In this document: positions 47,061-61,584 of the stretch, piece by piece
Position numbering within the stretch: position 1 is the first letter of the stretch
Layout: each line of letters begins with the position of its first letter
Assembly (NCBI GenBank): GCA_964007475.1
Contig: OZ023273.1
Span: 141,953,308-142,017,307, forward strand
Direction of reading: 5' to 3'
DNA from: Hybos culiciformis
Taxonomy: Eukaryota > Arthropoda > Insecta > Diptera > Hybotidae
DNA length: 64,000 bases
The notes under the pieces: generated by a model
Seen by the model: the letters and a program-made list of their open reading frames with translations, nothing else
What the model was told of the DNA's origin: nothing
Database searches by the model: none
Translations under genes and position numbers: made by a program

Positions 47061-50000
47061 GTAAGTAATGCTTTTCTTATGTGTGCAATATACCGTGTCA
47101 GTAAACGTAAAAATAAGGTTAGAAAAGATTCATTTTCTCAAGGACAAATCCACTTTTGAAACATTATCTCTGAAAAATAAGAAATTTGAAAAAAAAAAAT
47201 GTAAATCTTCAGAATATTATAAAAGATCACCTTTTAAGTATAAATAATAAAAGTAATAGTAAACCCTTTTCTAAAAAATAAATCCGGAATTAACATTAAT
47301 ATCATGGTAATAAAATATCTATTATTAAAACATTTATTTATTTATTTAACAGTCAAAAGAAAAGTTTTTTTTTTTCCAAGAATTGTGTAGGACTTAATAT
47401 TGAAATCTTATATTTTAAGCGCCGCTGTTTTTGTTATTATTATTTTGTTATGTCGTATAATATATGACATTGAACGCCAATGACGTCATGCTGTAAAGCG
47501 TAGGCATATCGATTTATGTAATATAAAAAAAAAATACTTATAATAATTTTTAATGATGGACCATGAGTAAAAAAAAAACGTGTTACTGAAATTTTTAAAT
47601 CAAAAAATTACTATTATGCAAAGCTCTATTATTGAAAAGATTTATATACAGAAAAAAAACTCGTCTACCTTTATTCACAGAAAAAAAATTAGTAATATCG
47701 TTTTCGAAAATGAATTTGTTTTAAACTCAACTTGAAAACTTATAAAATTGATTCAATTTAAACATTTTCATTTAATGCGCTAGTTCGATACTAATCTAGC
47801 TTCAATCATTCTTTTTTTAATTTTCTTTAAAGATTAAATCACAGAGCTTTAAAAGGTTTTCCTTAAAGTATCCAAAGATCGCGGACAATCAAATGTACGA
47901 TATAAAAAATAAAAAGTCAAAAAAAATAAGTGTTTTGTATTTGATTGACTTCTTGTCCCACACAATAATAAGTAATTTGACTTATTAAATTTATATCAAT
48001 CTCGAAAAAGATGACTTGTTCAACTTACATCAAATTGAAAACAAATTTCAATCATGTTTATATTTTTTTATTTTACTGTACAAAGGTGTAAAGTCTGAAT
48101 TGATGTAAGTCAATTAATATATTCTACTTTTTTTTATGACATAATAGAAAACTGTGTTTTTATCTCTTTAATTTATTTTCTTGATTATAAATTATAATTT
48201 ATTATTACATTTTTAATATTTTGTATAATACCCATAGTATTTTTTTTTTCTATCTGATTTAATATACATAATGTGTATAAGTATATTTTATATGCAATTC
48301 TTTATGTCCCTGGTCTCAATTAAGATACTTTCGGTCTTTATTTTATATTTATATATAGATTATGTCATTCTATTTAGAACTATATTGTAGTATTGATTTT
48401 TATTACAAAAATATAACCTTATGACTTAAACTTATCGATTTTATATTATGATGCAGTAAGTTAATAAGTGTATGTTTATATAGAAACTTGTTTGTTATGC
48501 TGATAAATTGTTTGTTTTGATCTTATTACAATTTTAAGTTATACCATACATAACTGAATCAGAAATTCAGTATGATTGACTATATTGAAATTAAATCAAA
48601 AAAAATTAGAAAAATTTACATTAAGGACATGAAAATTTATAATTTAGGGGAAGTAAGCAAAATAATGATCTTTTAAAATGATATCATCATGAGCATAAAG
48701 TTCCATTATTCCGAAAATTTTTTTTTTTAATGCTCTATAAAAAAAATTAAAAAAAAAAAATCATGTAAGTTTTATGGAAAAAAAATTAACTATAAATAGG
48801 TCACGATTTCACGCAGTTCTTTTACAAAAAAAATCTAAAATTTTTTTTGATTTACGTTTTAAAAAAATTAATTTATACACTTTTCATCTAGCAATGATAT
48901 TTTTAAAATTTTAACAAATTTTTTTTTATGTTTGTTTTCATAGTTGTTTATGTAAAATTTTGGAAACATATTTTTTGACGTAAATCATTATTTCACTAAA
49001 TTTTTGTTTTTATTTTAACTAAATAAATAATCTATTTTTAATGAACAAATCATATATATGTAGTACAACTCGACAATAAATGTAATATTTTTTTAAAGTT
49101 CCAACCATTCGAAGATATCCATCGACAAGAAGAAATTACAGATTTGCATTTGTACTGCAAATTTTATTGACTTAATATCGAACGTACAAAATTCAATAAA
49201 ATAGATATACTACTTGACAGCTTATTTGAGGAGCAAAATATTTGAAATTGATATTTTTGAACAATATTTCTTTAGATGACTTTAAATAAATAACGGATAA
49301 ATAAAAATACAAATTTATATATTATATTTCGATATTAATAAATTGTTATGCTCCACTATAATATTAGACAAGATATATTTCTATTTAAAGCACAATAAAG
49401 TTATAATACTATATATTTGTGCTATTTTAAATAAATCTCAAATTTCAAAAAATATTTTAAATTTTTAAATAATAAAGAAAAAATAAAATCAACAAGATAA
49501 AAAATCTGAAAGCAACATATTTTCTTAATGTTCAAAAGTAAAGCAATTTAATATGTTCTCAAATTCGTTCAAATCATTAATCATTCCAATTTACATCAAA
49601 TAATGTCTTTATTTCTATTCAAGAATTTTCATTTTTTCTTAATTTTTCTACATAATTTTTTCAGAATTTTTTCCTGTGTAATAAAAATAAGTATTTTATC
49701 CTTCTGCGTAGGTTCACAAAATCTGATAAAAGATTCACTTCAATAATAACTTAATTTATTTCTTCAAAACATTTTATCTTCTATTAAATTAAATTAATCA
49801 ATCTCTGCAATGGAATTTGTATTATTATTTACCAGGACTTAAATTTATGTTTTTCAAAAGAAGTCTTTTCAGCAACATTAATACTATCAAATATTCGATT
49901 TGTTTCGCTCTTCAGGTTGATAAAAGTCAGTTCTACGGTGATTGAGGTATATTATAGTCCTAAAATGTAATTTAACAGAAAAAACTCTCAATAACAACTG

Positions 50001-53000
50001 AAGCGTCAAAATGCAAAAAAAAAAAGATTTTGCACAATAATAACAACTTTTTATAACTTTCTATTAAATATTCCAATAATTTAAGTAGAACTACAAATTG
50101 CCTTGATTTTTCCATTGGTTATTAAGAATACTTTATAAATGTCACGTCTATTATTCAGAATTCAATTTAAAATCAATAAAAAAAAATCGCATTTTCTTTC
50201 GATTTCTTTGTAAGAAAATGCATTATTAAAATGAAAATATCTAGAATTTTTCATTCCAATTTACTTCAGTAAAAAAAAAAAAAAAAAAGAAGAAATTTCT
50301 TTCGTAAATTGTAATTGAAAGTGAAAAAATATTTCTCGACAAAAAATTGGAAATTTAATTTTTTTTGGATTCAATAAATAAACAAAATAAAAATATCAAA
50401 GTGCCAATTTTAGCAATCTTGACAGCGAGTGGAAAAAAAATATTTTATCATCATTATTCGTTTTTCATGTACATGTATTTACACAGCTGGTAAAATCATT
50501 ATCTTATCATTATTATGTAAAAATAAAAAATAAAAAAATCAGTAGAACTTGACAATTTTTTTTTGATAATTTTCCGATAATTTGTTGAAGTTGAATCGTT
50601 TATTTTTATGTTTAAATAGATTATTTTTACAGGACAGCTTTTGCTTATTATATCTTATTATATATCTTACAGAAATATCTGAATTACATATTCACAATAT
50701 TCTATATTTCATAAACAAATCCCAAAAGCAAAAGCTGTACTTTTACTTTACAGCCATAATTTTCCGTCTCAAACTTAGACATAAGTTAAACGAAATAAAA
50801 ATAAAACCTGTACGAAAAAAATATATAAGACAGACTTAATTAAATGGATATACCTATAGTATTGCAACATAATTTCTTTCAAATATAGGTAATATTTCAT
50901 TTTTTAATTTGCTCTTAAAAAAATAATATAGACTGAAGAAAGTAAAACTTTTTTTTTTTAAATCTTAAATAATGATCGATTTTGAATAAAATAATACTAC
51001 TTTTTTTTATCTTATTAAAATTAGTTAAGATTTTGTAACACAAGAAAATTATATAAGTTAATTAAATACTTTTTTAAAAAATATAAAAATGGAAGCTAAA
51101 AAAATTATTTTTTTTCCTTATTTGTTTGAGTGAAAATTTCAAATTAATAATTTTGAAATATAATCTTATAAAGCAAAATTATATAATAATTTATCCAAAA
51201 TTGAAAATATATACATAACCAATACTTAAGCCGGCCCAAAATAAAATTTTCCAAACGTCTATAAAAGTGTTAAATTAATTTTCAATCGTATATCTGTGAC
51301 ATATTTCTTATATTTCTTAAATTCGATATTTCGATATTAAACATTTTATTAAGTTTCTGGCTGCCTATTGAAATCACTTCTATAACCCAATTCTATTATT
51401 AAATGGCTAGTTCAAAAATAATCGAGAGTGGCGATGGTATTTTAATTTATTTCGGAAACTAATAAATCGATCTTAGATTACGAACAATAGTGTGATCGTT
51501 TTTTTAAAACTTATTGAATAATTGAATACTATTCGAAACCAGTGAAATATTCACGGAAGTTAAATAAATTTGTAATTTTTGAAATATATTTTTTAATAAT
51601 ATTTTCCAACTTTTACTTTGTCTTGACTTCTAATTTGTAATTTTGATTTTTTGTTAATCAGTCAATCAATCATATAGAAATTACATAACTTTTGAAAAAA
51701 AAATTACATACATAGATACATGGTTGAATGCCTAATAATATTATGATATTAAAATATGCAATACAATATTTTGATTCTAATAGGAATTTTTAAAACATTG
51801 GTTCTTTTAAATGCAAAAAGATATATTTCTGTTAATTTTAAACTTTTTTCTGTAAGTGACAAACAATCTTGTTAAATAATAATCACATAATTTACTATAT
51901 AGCAAGTACAACTGCAACACTCGTTATGTTATTTCAGGTCATAAAAAAAAAACACCTGATTAAACTATATTTTACATACAGTAAAAAAAAAAATTTTTTT
52001 TGATAAGGTCATAATTAAAATATTGTGCCCATATTTTTTTTGTATAACAATGCATTTTACTTATTTTGTAAGAGTCGTGGGTATCATGTTACTATTTTGG
52101 AATTGTATAATGTCAAAATAATATGTTTAATGTCTAATGTTTATTTTAAAACAGTTTATTTAAAGATAAAAAAAAACATATTTTCAAATAATAACTTTTT
52201 GAATAAATATTATACTTATGTAATATTTCAGAGATAAAGAATAATAGTTATGTCTACTTATTAGGTATCTTACAATTATGTACTTAACTACCATTTTAAG
52301 AATTAAAATAAGGTTACTCTAAGAGTTTGTTTTAATTTTAGCATGCGCTTTGAACTTTTCAGATCAGCCGAATACACGTCATTTTTAAACAAAAAATAAA
52401 TCTATTTCGCGTATAATTATCTCACAATTTCTTGTTTATAAATTGATTTCTAAGGTGTAAACTAATTAATGATGTCAGGCCTACAACTGTTTGTTTTTAT
52501 TTTTAATGATAAATTACTTAAAATTTATATTCAAAAACACAATGAAAACAAAAAAATATTAATTTTTTGCAAAGATGATTATTGTAAAATTGAACAATGC
52601 GGAAATTATCAAAATTTAATTATATCTTATTTTTTGTTAAAACATAATTTCAATTATTTATATGAAAGATATAACCGAACCGGTCAGAGCTGTCGCATAG
52701 CTAAAAGGCATCAAATATAGATTTTTTTCAAAGGCCTACAATATTTTTTTGATTGTCATGCTCATAATTTATTTCTATGTTTTATACTTAAGTTATTCTA
52801 AATTGAGGTACATTTCATTTGAATGTTTAAAAAGATGTTAATTATATAAATAATATTAAGAAGTTTCACAATCAATCAATCACAAATCAATTTTTTTTTT
52901 TTTATCTTTTGTGGGATTTTTTAGTTTTAATAAAGAAAATTAAACTAAACTGAAGTAACTGAAAAACAAATTTAATTCATTAAGATTTTAAGTATTAGAA

Positions 53001-56000
53001 TTACAGCAACAACCTCAAAAGGCTCAACCAATTCATGTTCAACATTTAATCAACGAAAAAACGGGATAAATATTTCTAGACAGAAAAAAAAACTGTCTCT
53101 TGATTAATGACCTAATTTGTTCCATTCTTTATCCAAAGAATTTGTATTTGATTTATTTTTCAAATGAAATTAATCATTTTAATTTTTTAGTTTTTGGTTT
53201 TTTTTTTTGGCGAAAAAAGTAAACGCTAGGAACATAAACCACTATAGATATCAATGTGTTATGTATATATGTATGTTTTTCTTTTCTTTTTCGCCCACAT
53301 TAAGTTTATTTGGAAAATTTTCCTCATTTCATATATATGATTGCATAATAATTATTCTCTAAAATCTACACTAAACACTTAATTACAACATAATATTTTT
53401 ATTAGAATTTCTTTTAAATTTTAAAGCATAAGTATTCATTTTTCATTTTCAAAAATAAAAAAAATAAAAATTTTTTAATTATCGTAGACAATTTCAGAAA
53501 TTTAGGTTTTTTTTTTTTTTGTTTTTATGCAATTTCAAAAATTAATTTTTTTTTAGAATTAAAAATAAATATTTTTATTAATTATTTAATCTAGGTTGTT
53601 AGGTTCTTAGATACTTAATACTAATGCATTAATTTGAAACAATTTGAATTTCCTTATTTTATAATTTACGAACTGCTAAAAATGTTGTACATACTTGTTA
53701 TCGATTTAACGATTACGTATAAAATATCATTGGACGTACAAAATGTTTTCTGTACAAATGTTTATTATGTCCATTTTAATATCTGGTTATATAGAAAACA
53801 TCAAACTTGGGAAGAATAATAATTAATTCAATGTCAATGATTTCAATAAATTTGTTAACAACAACGATTTTTCAATTAAATTGCAACATCTATATTAATT
53901 AATATGATACAAGATACATTATGAAAAATAGCTATCAACAAGTTGTCATAAATTTTTCATATCATAAATTATAATAAAATTATCTATAATTAATAAATAT
54001 GTCTGATAAAATAATAAAATTAACATCAACATAAATAATTTCTATAATAGTGCAAATATTCCATAAATTTATAGTTGGTTCCATGAATTTATAGAGTTTA
54101 AAATTCTACACTTTTACGTAATGCAGTGCATTTATATGACCTTTTCCCAAAAGTATAACATAAAAGATTTTCCGTTCATATTTTGACACATTGTTTTCTT
54201 TTTTTATCTTATTTTTATTTTTATTTATTTTTTTTTTCTTTTACTAATCTTAATTAGATCTTTTTATCTTTTACTGTTTTTATTTGAATATCTCAAATAA
54301 AAGAATATCCAGTACAAAATACATTAAAAAATAAAAGATACATATTTAATTTTCACTTAAAAACTCAATGAATTTGTAAAGAAAGCATTTATTTTTAAAA
54401 TAAACAAAATAAATAAAAATTAAAAAAAGTAGAAAAATTCTCCTAACATCATTACACTTTGATTTGATATTGACGTAAACTGTATGAGTGCCCAAAATGC
54501 TGTAAGATATGGTTAATGCGCGCTCTTCTCACTACAATTTCATAAGTTCTAAAAAAATTTAAATTTGTGTGAAGCTCACATAGTTTCATAATATAGTTTC
54601 ATAATCCAGATCCAAATTGGCCAAAACGCGGTAAATATTAATTTACTTTTTCAAATATGAATCCATAAAAAAAAAAATCAAATATTTTAATTTTTTAATT
54701 AAATTTGTTTCCTACCAGAGGATATTCAATTTAAGTAGGTAGATATATACTTAAACAATGATAAAAGAAAACAATTTCCCATAAACCTTTTAATGGCAGT
54801 GTTAACAAAATTAACACTATTATTATATACAGTATTTTTTTTTTTCAACTAAAAATCAGTTTCCATTTTTCTGATGGTAAATATATACTTTCGCCCTGAA
54901 TAAATGAAAAAATTGTAAAAGAAAAATCTGGGAATAAAACGTAGATATAAAAAAAAATATATTATTGCATTGTTTTATTTTTAAGTACTTAAGGTACTAA
55001 AATTAGTTTGTTTTTATACTTTAGAAAAAAAAATTATATATGTAAATATTTAATGTGTTTAAAAGATAACAATGAAAAAAAGATTCATTTTACTCAATTT
55101 TATACAGATAATAATTTAGAAAAAAAACTATCATATGTTATTTATGTTAATTAATGTATACCTCTACAGATTTCTTAAATAACATTATATCAACAATCCC
55201 AATATCATTAACGGTATGCAATTTATTGAACTTTTTATAGTATATTATATATAGTTATTATTATCATAAAGATTATCATGAAGAGAGGTTCATTAATCTT
55301 TTATTAACTTTTTTCTTATGTTATAATACACATAGTAGTAGGCAATACTTATAGATCTAAAAATTGAACAAATAAAATTTTGAATAGGTATATAACAAAT
55401 TTCAAACATAAATTTGATAATCCAATAATTTATCTATAGAAATTTTATTGATGAAGTAAGAAAAAAAAAAGAATAAATAATATGATTAACTCTTTCTAAA
55501 TAATTCTAGACACTATGTTTTACTAGACGTTTTATTGTTATTGGTATAACTATAATTGAAGGTATCTGTTTGGGTTTGGGGTAACCATAATGTTCTTCAC
55601 AGCTCCAAGAATTCGATTACATAAAAAAATTAAAAAAAAAAATCGGCCTTAAATCACTATTTGTTAAACAGAGAATCAATTAAATATTTTATAGCTTTCA
55701 CAGTAACCACCTACTAAGAAAGTGGAATAAACTGAACTTGAAAATTGCATATGAACAAAAATTGTAATTTATTTGGTACGTGCAATCATATGTATATATT
55801 TTAATAATATATATTTGAAGCAATGAATCAAAATATCGGCAGGAAACGATTTGTTAGATTTTTTAAGGGCGATATTAATTTTTTTTTTCGACAGACCTTC
55901 AATAAAAAAAACTATTAAGTAACAGCTAAAATCGTTTTATATGTAAATTTTAATTTAAAAAAATTAAAAATACATATTATTTAATTTTTTACTTTTATCA

Positions 56001-56869
56001 ATTGAAAGAAAAATTCTCTATATACATATATAGGAATAAAAAAATCAAATCATGCAAGATTTGTTTAATTTATGAAAAACCGTAAAAAATTAGTAAAATT
56101 ATGAATGAGTATTGTTAAAATTAGCCTTGAAAAGCATATTCTACAGATATTATATTAATAATGAAATTATATGTAGTTGAAAATATAATTATACATGGTT
56201 CATCATTTTTGCAATATAATTGACAGATAAACATTGTCGTACACAAAAGTAACGAAATATTATAATTAAAATGAAAAAAGTGGTTTTGTAATGTCTAACT
56301 CTAAAACTTGAAATAAAGTGAGAAATAAAAAAATTAAATATGTTTTAATGAAATATTTAAAATTAAATTGAATTCGAAAAATATTTCAAAAAAAAATAAT
56401 TATTAATATAAGTTGATTAATATATTATATACTATAAACATCATATATTCGGAATATGCAATCTTCTTCAAAAGGTAACAACATAATATATTAACAATTT
56501 TAACGGATTGAAAATTCCCGTATTTTATTTCACTTTCCATATCTAAATTTTATTTAACAGCGCCTCTGCCACATAAAATTTAATAAAATGCTTAATTACA
56601 TAGTAGAGTAATATAGAAATTTTTAATTAAAATCAATGTCTACATTGAATAATTTAATAAATTACTTGATATGAATGTTTTTAAGCATGCAAATGAATGA
56701 ATACATAATAATAATAATTAAAATAATAGTGTTTACAAAACGATAAGATATTAATAATAAATGTATTGTTTTTTTTTATGAGCATAATTTATAAAAGATA
56801 AAATTGTAGTTAATAATAAAATTGAAAAATTAAATAATTAAAATAAATTTTCATTCAATAATAGTAGAT
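47061..56869. other. AT-rich DNA without recognisable genes
   Basis: A palindromic TGACGTCA (CREB/ATF-type site) lies at 47480-47487. Otherwise I saw A/T runs and chance-length open frames only. Confidence 0.45.
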
Positions 56870-57052
56870 TATTGAATATGTAAACTAAATTTGTTATTAA
56901 TTAAGAGTTCTGTATACACAAAAATACATTGACACGAGTCAATACTTATATCACGAGACCGAAGGTCGAGTGATATAAATTGACAAGTGTCAATGTATTT
57001 TTGTGTAAATACAGAACGAGTTGTATAACAAATTTTGTTTACATATCCAATA
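56870..57052. mobile_element. TA-flanked palindromic foldback MITE
   Basis: The element at 56872-57050 (179 bp) is bordered by TA on both sides. Its two halves are near-complete reverse complements: it starts TTGAATATGTAAAC and ends GTTTACATATCCAA. The arms continue through AAATTTGTTAT, TTCTGTA, ACACAAAAATACATTGACAC and TATATCAC to a centre at CGAGACCGAAGGTCGAG near 56955-56972. TA flanks fit a Tc1/mariner-type non-autonomous element. As RNA it would fold into a single long hairpin. Confidence 0.75.
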
Positions 57053-57200
57053 TACTGTTTTAATGCGTAGGGGAGAGGTAGTTGTAAAGAGAGAATATTT
57101 TTTCTTCTCATTTTTTCTCATTTTTTTTTTTTGTATTTGGCTGTATTGAAATATTGTGAGAGATATTATGTTTGTTTAGGTATTACGTAATATTCAATAC

Positions 57201-57310
57201 GAAACATCTAAATGATTTTATTATTTACGCTGATGCATCTAAATTTTTTCATTATATACGCTGATGCATCTAAATTTTTTCATTATTTACGCAGATGCAT
57301 CTAAATGATT
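57201..57310. repeat. 31-bp minisatellite, about 3.5 copies
   Basis: Units start at 57201, 57232, 57263 and 57294 (last one partial). The core is GATGCATCTAAATTTTTTC followed by ATTATNTACGC. The two middle units differ by about two bases and the outer ones are more diverged. Each unit carries the palindrome GATGCATC. The array lies 150 bp from the foldback element at 56872-57050. Confidence 0.75.
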
Positions 57311-59410
57311 GCATGTGTATTGACGCATATAATACTCCATTTAGTGATCTAAATTCTATAGCACTAAATACAACATAACGATCCCCAACGCATTAAAAGT
57401 TATTACAAATCGTTGTATGTTTACTTAAATATTATTTCGTATTCTAAAGCGTAATTAAAACTAACCATTGAAATATTTTTCTTCACTTAATTATGCCGGA
57501 AATGGTTCACGCCGAAAAGAGTCTGGACGGTAGTCGCCTTAGATTTTGTTTCCTTCTACTATTATAAAGTCTAATATTTTGAAATAATTATTATTAGGCA
57601 TGTTTTCTAAAAAGATTATGTTAATTGTATGTGTATGAGGAATTCTCAAATAAAAAGGCTTAATAGTAACCAACATAACATATAAATGAAAAAATAACAT
57701 ACCAGAACCCTTATTTAAACTTTTAAAACTTTTATCTATTTATAAACATATCATAAATAAATTCAATAAATAATTTATATAAAACTTTTCTTTTTTGAAG
57801 AATTTTAAGTTTAAGGTCCATAATCTTGATTGATAGCTAAATACGCAACAATTAATTTATTCGAAATATTTGTTTTGAATTTGAAGCATTAATATAATAT
57901 GTATCCTTTGAGGAACTTAAATAAATTTTCCGAAAAAAAAAAAAGATCAAAAAATCAAACAATCAATATATTGTGTATACAAAAATTTATCAAAAATGAG
58001 CCTACAAGGATGTTTACATAATATTTAGAAATCTGATGGCTTACATCCTGATTAAATTTTCCAAAGTATCCCCAAAGAAAATGATTGTATGTACATATTT
58101 TTACTTTCACAAAGATATATTTATTTTATATGTAAAAAAAAAAAAGAAAAGCTTTCCGTTCCATTATGTTTCGATTTTTTTTTTATTTTTTAATAAAAAT
58201 AAACTGTGAAAAATAATTTTAGTTTTTCCGAGTATGTTTGACGTAAATAATTTTCACATTATCTTTCCTATCCATAATCTGTTGGCAAAAGGAAAGATTA
58301 TCTGCAATATAAACAAAAGTTGCCCATAATTTTCCTTCTAATCAAATATATCGAGTTTGTAGAAAAATAATTTATTTATTTATAAATTATTATTTACGTT
58401 GAAAGGTTTTAAACTATGTACTATTCACACTACCTATGATTAAAATATCGAAGCAATAAAAGTTATTGTGTAGTTTTGTTCTTGGAAATATTGATGTAAA
58501 AAAGAAAATGGAAATTAATTGTTAAAAAATTCTTTTTCAACATAAAAAAAATATTTTAATGGAAAAAAAAACTATGTTTAAATTGCATATTAAGTTCCTT
58601 TATTCAGTTCTAGGAATTAAATAGTTTTCTTATTTTTATGTAAAATAAAAACCTTACAAAAATCAATAAATATGTATTACAAATTCAAAAACTTAAATAC
58701 CACAATTTTTTTTCTATTCACAAAAGAATAAATTTTTTTTTCTGTGCAAAAAGGTATTTTCTATAAAAATTTCCTTTTCACATAAAAATAGTGAAAGCGT
58801 TCTGTCAGAATAAATATAATATGAATATGATGATATAATAATACTAACAGTTTTCCTGCAAATAATGAGGAAATAGGTAAGTAAGTGAAAATTTGCGCTA
58901 CTTTCACATATATACTATACATAGTTATACATATTTATATATTTATATGAAAGTTCTTTCATATAATAAGTAAATCATTTAACATAAAAGCCATAAATAT
59001 AATATTTATTTTAACACAAGCCAATTTCATTTCAAGGAAAAAATAATAGTTGAATGAAATCATAAAAATTTTATTTTTCATTATTAGACTGTTTGACGCT
59101 TTCTTCAAACATTATGAAGTTTATTTATGTAGGTGTAAGTAGCAAGGATAATAATAAATATATTATATAAGAAATTATAGAGATTAGAATTTTATTGTCA
59201 CTAAATTTCTTGAGGTTATTTTGTCTGATGTATAATTTGGTAAGATATACATATTGTTTTATGACTAAAATAAAATGCAAAATTTACTTCTGAATCTCAT
59301 TTTGATCAAATAATTTCAATATTAGCTGATAAAATTTAAATGACTACTTAAATTGAGATTGAGCATTTCAAATCCTTGGAAGTTCGTATTAAAAAAAAAT
59401 AATTTTCCAG
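57311..59410. other. AT-rich DNA without recognisable genes
   Basis: No supported coding, RNA or repeat feature beyond A/T runs. Confidence 0.45.
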
Positions 59411-59530
59411 TGTTGTGATGTCCATCCGGAGCCAATTGCCCGAATAAAAGAAATGTTGAACTCTATCCAAAAAAAAAAGACATATTTACTGTGCCGGCTA
59501 TTCGATCACCATGACGAATTAAAAATCTAA
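59411..59530 (+). other. Coding-like segment, 39 codons, unknown
   Basis: After an acceptor-like TTTTCCAG the plus strand is open for 39 codons with unusually even composition: CCDVHPEPIARIKEMLNSIQ, then KKKTYLLCRLFDHHDELKI, then TAA. The peptide looks protein-like (amphipathic helix, Cys, His, Pro), unlike the Lys/Asn/Phe/Ile-rich chance frames nearby. It could be a terminal exon or a transposon relic. I do not recognise the family. Confidence 0.3.
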
Positions 59531-61584
59531 CTGAAATATTCCATTTATACAAAATTTTGAAAAGCTTTTTGAAATCTCAATTTATTTAATTAAAAATACA
59601 AGATACTAAGATACTAAGAACTATATATATATATTGATTAATATTTTTCTCTTCAGAAAATAAATAAGGAAAAACAAAAAGAACATGTCTGAGAAACTAT
59701 TTAAATATTAAAATCATTGAAAAAAAAAAATAAAAAATTTTTTTTTCACAATGAAACCTACTTAAAAAACAAACAATTTTCATTATCCTTTTCCTTGAAA
59801 AAAAAAACTGTATCATAATAAAGTTCATTCATAAAAAAATTTCTACTCTATAATTTATTTATAATGAATTTTTCATATACCTACATGTATCTATACATTC
59901 AAAACAAAAACAAATTTTTGAATCCTCATTCCTCTCTGTCATTTAAATTTTATAGGTCTGGGTGGAGGGTAGAATTCTTTCAAAAAAAAATAAAATAAAA
60001 AATAAAAAACACAAAAAGGAAAATAGTTATAATTTTAAGTGTACAGAAAAGATAATTATATTTTTTCATTTTAAGGAAAAAGCTTTATTTCTATTTTTTT
60101 TTTTTTTAAATGTTACGCAAGAAATTTTCATTTACATTCATTTTTTGCCTTTAATTTCGTGTATATCCTTCTACAAGTCCTTGAAATTTTTTTATAAAAA
60201 AAAAAACGAAAAAAAAGTGAAAAAATTATACGTAAATTTTTTTTTTAACACTGATAAATTAGATTTTTTTTTTTAGTAAGGAAAAACGTACTTCCGTTAA
60301 TACTTCATTTCGCGAATAAATTGAAAATGAGGACACCCATTACAGTTTTTAGCTTTTGGTAAATTATTTAATTTCTAAAAGCTTTCAATTATAAAGTATT
60401 TCCTTAAAAAAAAAGAAAATTAAATCTCAAAAAAAAATTTATCGCGAAATAACCGAAGGCTAAATTATATATGTTGAAATATTTTCATATTACGACTTAG
60501 AGGAGGAAAAACGAGAAAAAGCAAATTTTTTGTCATATTAAATTAAAAAAAAAACTAAATTTTGAATTGAAATCACAATCGGATATTTTTGAAACTGAAG
60601 ATTAGACGTTTAAGTTGTTACGTTCCTAATAAAGAGAACAACCCAAGACTACTTTTGCCTAAATATATTAGAAATGAAAAAATTTCAAATGTTTTTAAAT
60701 TTTTGAAACTATCTTATTTTATTAATTTTTTTTTTGTTTTTGGATTTTGGCTAACGAGTAAAAAAACATAAGTATTAGCTTGTCTTAATATATAAATCAT
60801 ATATATGTTTTTTATAAGCATAAAAATTATTAGAAATAATCAAATTCAAATACTTAAATTCAAATAGAAAGAAAAGATCAGTATTCAAAGTCAACAAAAT
60901 ATGAATTTCCATATTATTTTAATTTATAAAAATTAATTTAATTATAAGGAAATAAAAAATATTAATCTAATGATAAATTATTTAAATATATATAAATTTT
61001 AAATTTCATTCGAATAAAAACATTATCTTCAATGTTTTTTTTGATTTGGCATTTAATTTTGATTATTATTTTATAAAAAATTATTTTATTAATTGATTAC
61101 TTTATTATTTATCAATTTATCATACTTTATCATACTAAATATTCAAAGCCTTTGGTATCATTTGGTACTCTAAAAATCTAATATTTAGTTCTTATAGTAA
61201 TCGTTGTCAAAATGAAAATGAAACCTTTCCTGAACTATTAAAAAGAAAATTAGTATTAAAATTAAAAAAAATTGTATACCTAACTACCATTCAAAATACT
61301 GAAAAATCAGAAAATTAAAAGTATTACAGTCAAAAAGAATTATTATTAACTAAACATCTAGCGAATAGCTATATAAAAATCTAGATTATTCAATTTTATG
61401 ATGTTTTTGTTTCAAAAGAAAAAACCTTAATTAATATTTAAAATTTTTCATACCTACCCAAAATATATAACATATAAGAAAACGAGTTACATAATAGTCA
61501 AAAAAAAAAACCTTTTGCGTATTTCGGAAAATAAATTTTACCTAATATTTTTTAACTAAATGAAATTAACAATATTAAACTTAC
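59531..61584. other. AT-rich DNA without recognisable genes
   Basis: Low-complexity sequence. The open frames here (for example 59962-60276) are Lys/Phe/Asn-rich products of A and T runs and are not called. Confidence 0.45.

Noticed and set aside
59962..60276. 104-codon plus-strand frame rich in Lys and Phe
   Set aside because: The translation is driven by long A and T runs and looks like low-complexity DNA, not protein.
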